Source: an uncultured Peptococcaceae bacterium
Lineage (GTDB): Bacteria; Bacillota; Dehalobacteriia; UBA4068; UBA4997
Assembly: GCA_947626615.1 (NCBI GenBank)
Contig: CANQSW010000050.1
Location: forward strand, 1-9,471
Direction of reading: 5' to 3'
Length of the DNA stretch: 9,471 bases
The notes beneath the pieces were generated by a model, which saw only the letters and a program-made list of their open reading frames with translations, did not search any database and was not told the DNA's origin. Positions 1 through 6,779 of the stretch are shown one piece after another. The translations under genes were made by a program, and so were the position numbers. Position 1 is the stretch's first letter, and each line of letters starts with the position of its first letter.

Positions 1-766
<766 letters not shown>

Positions 767-770
<4 letters not shown>

Positions 771-1267
771 GCTTTTGCCTCCTCTCCGGCGGCGGCAGCC
801 AGCCCGCGCAGCACCCGGCGTACCGAATCGCCCGTCAGGTTGCCGTAGACCTCGCCGTTGATCATCATAGCCGGAGCCAGCGAGCAGCAGCCCAAGCAGG
901 CCACGTGCTGCAGCGAAAACAGACCGTCGGCAGTCGTTTCACCGTCGCCGATACCAAGCTCCTCCGCTACGATAGCGGCGATGCTTTCCGCCCCGTTCAC
1001 GTGGCAGGCCGTTCCCTGGCAGAGCATGATCAAATAGCGCCCCACCGGCTGCAAACGGAACTGCGCGTAAAACGTGGCCACCCCCATGATCTGCGCCGGC
1101 GCGACGCCCGTGGCGGCGCTGATAGCCCGCAGAGCCTCCGCCGGCAGATAGCCGTAAATATCCTGCGTTTTCTGTAATATCGTGATGAGCGAGCCGGGCA
1201 CTTTAGCGTATTCCGCCAGCACCGGCTCCAGTTTGGTCAGATCTTCTTGTCGTCTGATCGACGCCAT
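767..1267 (-). CDS. NuoE/HydC-like [2Fe-2S] subunit of NAD(P)-linked hydrogenase/dehydrogenase
   Basis: This 166-residue thioredoxin-fold ferredoxin subunit (24 kDa Complex I subunit family; HndA/HydC in hydrogenases) carries one [2Fe-2S] cluster next to the flavin subunit. The N-terminal helical part (about 1-75) contains the family signature around GVATFYAQF (62-70). The four cluster ligands follow the canonical spacing: Cys83 and Cys88 (C-x4-C, in CQGTACH), then Cys124 and Cys128 (C-x3-C, in CLGCC). Length is normal for the family. It starts at ATG with AGGAGG (1278-1283) ten bases upstream, and is the first gene after a clear promoter. Its stop overlaps the next gene's ATG. The pairing with an HndB-NuoF fused partner suggests an electron-bifurcating or NADP-reducing [FeFe]-hydrogenase operon. 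The catalytic hydrogenase subunit would be expected further downstream, beyond coordinate 1, and is not seen here. Confidence 0.95.
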
Positions 1268-1277
1268 TGTCGCTTTT

Positions 1278-1283
1278 CCTCCT
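1278..1283 (-). promoter_or_regulatory. Ribosome binding site of the nuoE-like gene
   Basis: On the minus strand AGGAGG lies ten bases upstream of the ATG at 1267. It is a full-strength Shine-Dalgarno match and supports this start. Confidence 0.85.
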
Positions 1284-1347
1284 ATGTTCTCAAATATCGC
1301 TGCGCCGCCGCCCCGCGGCAGTTTTTCTCTTTTTGGCGCTACATACT

Positions 1348-1376
1348 ATTCTACAACAAGATATGCGTTTTGTAAA
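1348..1376 (-). promoter_or_regulatory. Sigma-A-type promoter of the hydrogenase-subunit operon
   Basis: On the minus strand, TTTACA (1371-1376) and TAGAAT (1348-1353) are separated by exactly 17 bases. Each differs from consensus at one position. Transcription would begin near 1341, leaving a leader of roughly 75 bases before the nuoE-like ATG. The leader contains a short GCCGC-GGG-GCGGC hairpin. A weak TACAA...TTGTA inverted repeat lies between the two boxes, but it does not match the Rex operator consensus often found ahead of such operons. Confidence 0.75.
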
Positions 1377-1399
1377 AGCTAAATTTTTGCCTCGCACGC

Positions 1400-1430
1400 A
1401 AAAAGTCGGAAGGCAGCTATCGCCCTCCGG
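1400..1430 (-). terminator. Rho-independent terminator after carB-dapF
   Basis: On the minus strand an eight-base-pair stem (arms 1422-1429 and 1407-1414, one G-U pair, seven-base loop) is followed two bases later by five U (1404-1400). It lies about 60 bases past the fusion gene's stop and before the hydrogenase promoter, so it separates the two transcription units. A smaller CGCCC-GCC-GGGCG hairpin directly after the stop codon lacks a U-run. Confidence 0.7.
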
Positions 1431-1489
1431 CTTTCCGCTTATCTCCGGCGTTTGCCCGGCCGTTTTGTTTTCGACCGCCCGGCGGGCGC

Positions 1490-4400
1490 TTAAATTTCCA
1501 CCACGCCGTCAAAGAGATTTTCAGCGCTGCCCGTCATCACGACGTTTTCGCCGTCATAGCTGATGATCAGATCGCCGCCCGGCTGCTTCACGGTGATATC
1601 CTCGCCCTTGGGGCAATGGCCGTTCAGCACGGCCGCCACCACGGCCGCGCAGCTGCCCGTGCCGCAGGCGGCGGTGTAGCCGTTGCCGCGCTCCCACACG
1701 CGCATTTCCAGCGTATGCTCGTTGAACACGCGGACGAACTCCACGTTCACGCGCTCCGGGAACCACTCGTGGTGCTCAAAATACCAGCCGATCTGGCGCA
1801 GCGGCACCTGCTCAAGATTCTGGCAGAACACGACGACGTGCGGGTTGCCGACCGAAAGGCAGGTGGCGTTATACACTTTGCCCTGCACGGTGATAGGCTG
1901 GTCGATGAAGCTCTCGCCCTCCACCAGCATCGGCAGAGCCTTGGGCTCCAGCTGCGGTTTGCCCATAGAGACTGACGCGCCCCAGACCTGGCCGTTTCGC
2001 TTGATCAGGGCCAGCTCCTTTACGCCGTAATCCGTTTCGATGCGCATATTCATTTTTTCCACGATCTTATGGTCGTAGAGGTATTTACCGACGCAGCGGA
2101 TAGCGTTGCCGCCGATACCGCCGTTGCTGCCGTCCACGTTATAGACCTTGACGTAAACGTCGGCCTTATCGGAGGGGCAGATCATCACGACGCCGTCGCC
2201 GCCCACGCCGCGGTGGCGGCTGCACAGGCGCACGGCCAGGCCGGCGGGGTTGTCCAAATGCTGGTGCAGGCAGTTGAAGTAAATGTAATCGTTGCCGCAG
2301 CTCTGCATTTTGGTGAACGCCAGCTTCTCCGGTTCGCGCCGCAGGTGGTTGATATCCACCAGCTCCACGCTCTCCTGCGTGTAGAGGCTCTGCAAGCTGT
2401 CGGCCAGCACGTTGGCGGTATCTATCGAGGTGAGGCAGGGTATGCCGCGCTCCACGGCCTTGCGGCGGGTGATAACGCTGTCCTTGTTGGGGTTGCGGCC
2501 CTTGGCCGAAGTGGAGATGACGAAGTTTATCTTCCCCTGCTCCATCAGCTTCAGCGCGTTGTTGGCGCCCTCGTGTATCTTTTCCACAAAGACCGAATCT
2601 ATCGAAGAATCGGCCAAAACGCGGCCCGTGCCGGCCGTGGCGTAGATCTCAAAGCCCATGTCGGCGAATTTTTTCACCACCGGCACGATCTCCGCCTTAT
2701 CGCGGTCGTTCACCGTCACGAAAAGCCCGCCTTTTTTGTCCAGATTATAACCGGCGGCCACCAGACCCTTATAGATAGCCTCCTCAAAGCTCGTGCCGAT
2801 ACCCAGCACCTCGCCGGTGCTCTTCATCTCCGGCCCCAGCTGGTTGTCCACGTTCAGCAGCTTCTCGAACGAGAAGATCGGCACCTTCACCGCGCAATAG
2901 CAGGGTATCGGATAAAGCCCCGTGCCATAGCCCATATCGGCCAGCTTTTCGCCCAGCAGAGCCTTGGTGGCCAGGTCTACCATCGGCACGCCCGTCACCT
3001 TGCTGAGATACGGGATAGTGCGGGAGGAACGCGGGTTCACCTCGATGACGTAGAGCTTGCCGTCTTTGATCAGGTATTGAATATTGACCAGACCGCGCGT
3101 TTCCAGCTCCACCGCCAATTTTTTGGTGGTGTCCACGATAGTCTGCACCATGTCGTCGTTGATGTTATACGAGGGATAAACGGCGATAGAGTCGCCGGAA
3201 TGGACGCCGGCCCGCTCGATATGTTCCATGATACCGGGTATCAGGATATCCTCGCCGTCGCAGATAGCGTCGATCTCCAGCTCTATGCCCTGCAGATACT
3301 TGTCGATCAGCACCAGATTGTCCACGTTCTGCTCCAGAATGATCGCCATGTATTCTTTGATGTCGTCTTCGTTGAAGGCGATGATCATATTCTGGCCGCC
3401 CAAAACGTAGGAAGGCCGCATCAGCACGGGGTAGCCGATACGCTCGGCCGCCGCCAGCGCCTCGGCGGTAGTTTTCACCGTCTCGCCCTTGGGGCGCGCC
3501 ACGTCCAGCTTGTTCAGCAGAGCGTCGAAGCGGCCGCGGTCTTCGGCACGGTCGATACTGTCGGCCGAAGTGCCAAGTATCCTCACGCCGCTTTTATCCA
3601 GATAATTGGTCAATTTTATCGCCGTCTGGCCGCCGAAAGCGACGACCACACCGTAGGGCTGCTCCGTCGCGATGATGTTGCCCACGTCTTCTTCGGTCAG
3701 CGGCTCGAAATACAGCCGGTCGGCCGTATCGAAATCGGTGGAGACGGTCTCCGGGTTGTTGTTGACGATAGCGACCTCATAGCCGGCCCGCTGCAGCGCC
3801 CACACGCAATGCACGGAGGCGTAATCAAATTCGATGCCCTGGCCGATACGGATCGGCCCGCTGCCCAGCACCATGACGGTGGGCTTGGGGGCCTGTCGCT
3901 CCGCCAGAAACTCGGCCGCTTCGTTCTCCTCGTCGTAGGTGGAATAGAAATAAGGCGTTTCGGCCGCAAACTCGGCGGCGCAGGTGTCCACCATTTTATA
4001 AACGGCGCGGCGGGGAGCGGCGATCTCCTGCCCGGAATATTTCTCGATGATCTTATCCGGGAAGCCCAGCCGCTTGGCCGCCAGGTATTTTTCTTCGTCC
4101 AGCCCCTGTTTGAGGCTCGCCTCCATCGCGGCGATGTTGGCGATCTTGCTCAAAAACCAGAGGTCTATTTTGGTGATATCGTGTATCTCCTGCAGGCTAA
4201 CGCCCTGCTTGATAGCCTGATATATCACGAAAAGCCGCTCGTCGGTGCAACTGTGGAGCGCGTCTTTGATCTCCGCCGGGGTCATTTCCAGCTGACGGTG
4301 GCCGTTTAAGTCCAAAAGCCCGATCTCCGCGCCGCGCACGGCCTTCATCAGCGCCTGCTCAAAGCCCGCGCCGATAGCCATGACCTCGCCGGTGGCCTTC

Positions 4401-5527
4401 ATCTGCGTGCCCAGGTCGCGCTTGGCATAAACGAATTTGTCGAACGGCCATTTGGGGAATTTTACGACCACGTAATCCAGCGCCGGCTCAAAGGCCGCGG
4501 CCGTTTTGCCGGTGACGGCGTTTTTGATCTCGGAGAGCGTATAGCCGATAGCGATCTTGGCCGCCACCTTGGCGATCGGATAGCCCGTCGCCTTGGAGGC
4601 CAGCGCCGAAGAGCGCGAAACGCGCGGGTTCACCTCGATGACGGCGTATTCAAAGCTGTCCGGATTCAGCGCGAACTGGCAGTTGCAGCCGCCCTCCACC
4701 TGCAGTTCGTTGATGATGTCCAGCGCCGCGGTGCGCAGCATTTGATATTCTTTGTCGGAGAGCGTCACCGCCGGGGCGATAACGATACTGTCGCCGGTAT
4801 GTACGCCGACGGGGTCCAAGTTCTCCATGGAACAGACGGTGATGTTGTTGCCGAGGCTGTCGCGCATGACCTCGAATTCGATCTCCTTCCAGCCGGCCAC
4901 GGATTTTTCCAGCAAAATCTGGTGGATCGGCGAAAGACGCAGGCCGTTATCCGCGATCTCGCGCAGCTCCGCCTCGTTGTTCACGATGCCGCCGCCGCTG
5001 CCGCCCAGCGTGAACGCCGGCCGCACGATGACGGGATAGCCCAGCTTTTCCGCCAGCAAAACGGCGTCTTCCACGGTGTTGACGATATCGGAGGGGATAC
5101 AGGGCTGGCCGATCTTCAGCATCGTCTCTTTGAAGAGCTGCCTGTCCTCCGCGCGCTCGATCGTGTCGGGCCGGGCCCCCAGCAGGCGCACGTTATGCGC
5201 GGCCAAAAAGCCCTCCTTGGCCAGCTGCATGGAAAGCGTCAGGCCAGTCTGCCCGCCCAGAGTGGAGAGTATGCTGTCCGGCTGCTCTTTTTCGATGATA
5301 CGGCGCAGCACCGGCAGCGTCAGGGGTTCGATATAAATTTTGTCGGCCATGGCGCTGTCCGTCATAATGGTGGCGGGGTTGGAGTTTACCAGCACCACCT
5401 CCAGCCCGTCCTCCTTGAGGGCGCGGCAGGCCTGCGTGCCGGCGTAGTCAAATTCCGCCGCCTGGCCGATGACTATCGGGCCGGAGCCGATCACTAAAAC
5501 CTTTTTTATCCCGGGATTGAGCGGCAT
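1490..5527 (-). CDS. carB: Carbamoyl-phosphate synthase large subunit fused to a C-terminal diaminopimelate epimerase domain (CarB-DapF)
   Basis: The 1345-residue protein begins as a complete CarB, which makes carbamoyl phosphate from bicarbonate, two ATP and glutamine-derived ammonia for arginine and pyrimidines. Visible parts are the first ATP-grasp half (LVIGSGPIVIGQAAEFDYAG near residue 10), the second half from about 547 (VLGSGPIRIGQGIEFDYAS), and the MGS-like allosteric domain at about 933-1055 (KGRNPNKDSVITRR). Instead of stopping near 1060, the frame runs through about ten residues into a full DapF fold (about 1069-1345; FTKMQSCGNDY, YNVDGS, GNPH, VNVEF, ERGNG, ACGTGSCA). DapF normally interconverts LL- and meso-diaminopimelate for lysine and peptidoglycan. 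Aligned with H. influenzae DapF, Asn1130, Asn1228, Asn1261, Glu1279, Arg1280 and Cys1288 are kept at matching spacing, but the first catalytic cysteine is Gly1139. No separate dapF start or RBS is seen at the junction. The ATG overlaps the carA stop by one base (TAATG), and AAGGAGG (5535-5541) precedes it by seven. Confidence 0.95.
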   Translation of the reverse strand: MPLNPGIKKVLVIGSGPIVIGQAAEFDYAGTQACRALKEDGLEVVLVNSNPATIMTDSAMADKIYIEPLTLPVLRRIIEKEQPDSILSTLGGQTGLTLSMQLAKEGFLAAHNVRLLGARPDTIERAEDRQLFKETMLKIGQPCIPSDIVNTVEDAVLLAEKLGYPVIVRPAFTLGGSGGGIVNNEAELREIADNGLRLSPIHQILLEKSVAGWKEIEFEVMRDSLGNNITVCSMENLDPVGVHTGDSIVIAPAVTLSDKEYQMLRTAALDIINELQVEGGCNCQFALNPDSFEYAVIEVNPRVSRSSALASKATGYPIAKVAAKIAIGYTLSEIKNAVTGKTAAAFEPALDYVVVKFPKWPFDKFVYAKRDLGTQMKATGEVMAIGAGFEQALMKAVRGAEIGLLDLNGHRQLEMTPAEIKDALHSCTDERLFVIYQAIKQGVSLQEIHDITKIDLWFLSKIANIAAMEASLKQGLDEEKYLAAKRLGFPDKIIEKYSGQEIAAPRRAVYKMVDTCAAEFAAETPYFYSTYDEENEAAEFLAERQAPKPTVMVLGSGPIRIGQGIEFDYASVHCVWALQRAGYEVAIVNNNPETVSTDFDTADRLYFEPLTEEDVGNIIATEQPYGVVVAFGGQTAIKLTNYLDKSGVRILGTSADSIDRAEDRGRFDALLNKLDVARPKGETVKTTAEALAAAERIGYPVLMRPSYVLGGQNMIIAFNEDDIKEYMAIILEQNVDNLVLIDKYLQGIELEIDAICDGEDILIPGIMEHIERAGVHSGDSIAVYPSYNINDDMVQTIVDTTKKLAVELETRGLVNIQYLIKDGKLYVIEVNPRSSRTIPYLSKVTGVPMVDLATKALLGEKLADMGYGTGLYPIPCYCAVKVPIFSFEKLLNVDNQLGPEMKSTGEVLGIGTSFEEAIYKGLVAAGYNLDKKGGLFVTVNDRDKAEIVPVVKKFADMGFEIYATAGTGRVLADSSIDSVFVEKIHEGANNALKLMEQGKINFVISTSAKGRNPNKDSVITRRKAVERGIPCLTSIDTANVLADSLQSLYTQESVELVDINHLRREPEKLAFTKMQSCGNDYIYFNCLHQHLDNPAGLAVRLCSRHRGVGGDGVVMICPSDKADVYVKVYNVDGSNGGIGGNAIRCVGKYLYDHKIVEKMNMRIETDYGVKELALIKRNGQVWGASVSMGKPQLEPKALPMLVEGESFIDQPITVQGKVYNATCLSVGNPHVVVFCQNLEQVPLRQIGWYFEHHEWFPERVNVEFVRVFNEHTLEMRVWERGNGYTAACGTGSCAAVVAAVLNGHCPKGEDITVKQPGGDLIISYDGENVVMTGSAENLFDGVVEI

Positions 5528-6603
5528 TATTTTCCCTCCTTATGCGCGTCTATCATAGCCACGAAACGGTCGAACAGAAAACCGGTATCCAGCGGCCCGG
5601 CCGCCGCCTCCGGGTGGAACTGCACCGAAAACACCGGTTCGTTTTGATAATCTATGCCCTCGCAGGTGCCGTCGTTGGCGTTCACGAAGCGAACTTTCGC
5701 GCCCGCCGGCAGCGAATCGTTCAGTACGGCGTAGCCGTGGTTCTGGCTGGTGACGTAGACTTTGCCGGTCTCGACGTCTTTCACCGGCTGGTTCGCGCCG
5801 CGGTGGCCGTAGGGCAGCTTGGCCGTTTTGGCCCCGTGGGCCAGCGCCAGCAGCTGATGCCCCAGGCAGATGCCGAACGTGGGTATGCCGCTTGGCAGCA
5901 CCTTTTGCAGCTCCGCCACGATGTCCATATTATCGGAGGGATCGCCCGGGCCGTTGGAAAGCATGATGCCGTCCGGGCGCTCGGCCAGGATAGCGTCCGC
6001 TTTGGCCCCCGCCGGCATATTCACCACGCGGCAGCCGCGTTTGGCCAGGTTGGCCGCGATGCTGCCCTTGGCCCCGAAATCCCACAGCACGACTTTCCGC
6101 CCCTCGCCCAGTGGCGCGGCGTCAGAGCGGCTGACGGTCTTAACGGAATCCGTCACGCGGTAGGCTTTTATCTCCGCCAGCACTTCTGGCGTAACTGCCG
6201 GGTCGGCGGTTATTTTGGCGTTCATCACGCCGTGTTCGCGGATAATGCGGGTCAAAGCGCGGGTGTCGATGCCGCATAAGCCCACAATGTGATTCTGCAT
6301 TAAAAAAGTGTCAAGGCTGCCCTCGGAGCGGAAGTTGGAGGGTTCTCGGCACCATTCGCGCACGATATACGCCTTTAAGTGCGGCTTTTCGCTTTCCAGA
6401 TCGGCCGGTATCACGCCGTAATTGCCGATGAGCGGAAAAGTCTGCACCACTATCTGACCGTAGAAACTGGGGTCGGTCAGCGTTTCCAGATAGCCCACCA
6501 TGGCGGTGGTGAAAACCAGCTCGCCGACGACCTCGCCCGGCCAGCCAAAACCGCTGCCCTCGAACACGCGGCCGTTCTCCAAGATAAGATACAGCTTCTG
6601 CAC
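5527..6603 (-). CDS. carA: Carbamoyl-phosphate synthase small (glutaminase) subunit
   Basis: CarA hydrolyses glutamine and passes ammonia through a tunnel to CarB, the committed entry to arginine and pyrimidine synthesis. With the GTG start chosen here it has 358 residues, the normal length. The N-terminal CPSase small-chain domain (about 1-130) includes the GYLETLTDPSFYGQIVV stretch. The class-I glutamine amidotransferase domain (about 170-355) has nucleophile Cys246 in FGICLGHQLL, and His330 and Glu332 in QFHPEAAAGP, plus LSNGPGDP and GHRGANQPVKD. The GTG at 6603 is preferred over an upstream TTG at 6660 because AGGAG (6612-6616) sits eight bases before it, and homology begins at once (VQKLYLILENGRVFEG). 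The extra 19 TTG-initiated residues would be translated from a hairpin leader. The stop shares one base with the carB ATG, which implies translational coupling of the two subunits. Confidence 0.96.
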   Translation of the reverse strand: MQKLYLILENGRVFEGSGFGWPGEVVGELVFTTAMVGYLETLTDPSFYGQIVVQTFPLIGNYGVIPADLESEKPHLKAYIVREWCREPSNFRSEGSLDTFLMQNHIVGLCGIDTRALTRIIREHGVMNAKITADPAVTPEVLAEIKAYRVTDSVKTVSRSDAAPLGEGRKVVLWDFGAKGSIAANLAKRGCRVVNMPAGAKADAILAERPDGIMLSNGPGDPSDNMDIVAELQKVLPSGIPTFGICLGHQLLALAHGAKTAKLPYGHRGANQPVKDVETGKVYVTSQNHGYAVLNDSLPAGAKVRFVNANDGTCEGIDYQNEPVFSVQFHPEAAAGPLDTGFLFDRFVAMIDAHKEGK

Positions 6604-6611
6604 AAAAACCA

Positions 6612-6616
6612 CTCCT
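6612..6616 (-). promoter_or_regulatory. Ribosome binding site that fixes the carA GTG start
   Basis: AGGAG on the minus strand lies eight bases upstream of GTG at 6603 and directly abuts a small hairpin (6617-6629). It selects the GTG over the longer TTG-initiated frame. Confidence 0.8.
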
Positions 6617-6653
6617 GTTCCCCGGGAACTTTTGCCGGGCGCAAAATGCCCGG
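6617..6653 (-). promoter_or_regulatory. Two tandem hairpins in the carA leader
   Basis: Within the roughly 59-base leader, the minus strand forms CCGGGC-(7)-GCCCGG (6653-6635), then GTTCC-CGG-GGAAC (6629-6617), whose foot touches the RBS. The 5' arm of the first contains CCGGG and the second contains CCCGG, so the two could pair with each other as an alternative structure. A regulatory role is inferred only. I do not recognise a PyrR-binding consensus or a known riboswitch here. Confidence 0.45.
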
Positions 6654-6668
6654 TCTCCAAATTGTCTA

Positions 6669-6698
6669 ATTATAGCATATATTGCCCGCCCAAATCAA
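6669..6698 (-). promoter_or_regulatory. Promoter of carA-carB-dapF
   Basis: The minus strand carries a perfect TATAAT (6669-6674) with an extended TGC just upstream. TTGATT (6693-6698) lies 18 bases away as the -35. Transcription would begin near 6662. This is a strong housekeeping-type promoter serving only the carA-carB unit. Confidence 0.8.
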
Positions 6699-6709
6699 TA
6701 GCCGGGCGG
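6686..6709 (-). promoter_or_regulatory. Inverted repeat bracketing the carA -35 box (candidate operator)
   Basis: CCGCCC (6686-6691) and its complement GGGCGG (6704-6709) flank the -35 hexamer with a 12-base centre. A direct repeat ATATTGC (6679-6685 and 6713-6719) surrounds it. The placement would suit a repressor site, but six-base GC arms can arise by chance in GC-rich DNA, and no known operator consensus is matched. Confidence 0.3.
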
Positions 6710-6735
6710 CAGATATTGCGCTTTTGGCATAATTT

Positions 6736-6763
6736 GACCTCCCCCGGCGGACCGGGGGAGGTC
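6736..6763 (-). terminator. Strong hairpin after the secreted-protein gene, probable terminator without a U-tract
   Basis: A perfect 12-base-pair stem (6736-6747 with 6752-6763) closes on a four-base loop. It starts 16 bases past the stop of the secreted-protein gene and upstream of the carA promoter. The base following it on the minus strand is AAAUUAU rather than a U-run, and the plus strand also lacks one. It is placed like a terminator or 3'-end stabiliser for the upstream gene, but efficiency is uncertain. Confidence 0.55.
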
Positions 6764-6779
6764 TGAAAGCATTTAACGT

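Noticed and set aside
1341..1380. Rex (redox) operator ahead of the hydrogenase subunits
   Set aside because: Only a five-base TACAA/TTGTA inverted repeat with a 13-base gap is present; it does not fit the TTGTGAA-type palindrome.
2300..2345. Independent start for dapF inside the fusion
   Set aside because: The only nearby ATG (2306-2308) falls inside the conserved FTKM motif and its nearest GGAG is about 17 bases away, too far for initiation.
2069..4309. Plus-strand open frame of 746 codons opposite carB
   Set aside because: It is antisense to strongly conserved CarB, its product is rich in His, Val, Ala, Gln and Asp with no recognisable domain, and no RBS precedes it. Such frames arise from GC-rich codon use on the true strand.
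6604..6660. Longer carA starting at TTG 6660
   Set aside because: The extra residues show no homology, overlap a hairpin leader that starts at about the transcription start, and lack an RBS, while GTG 6603 has AGGAG at good spacing.
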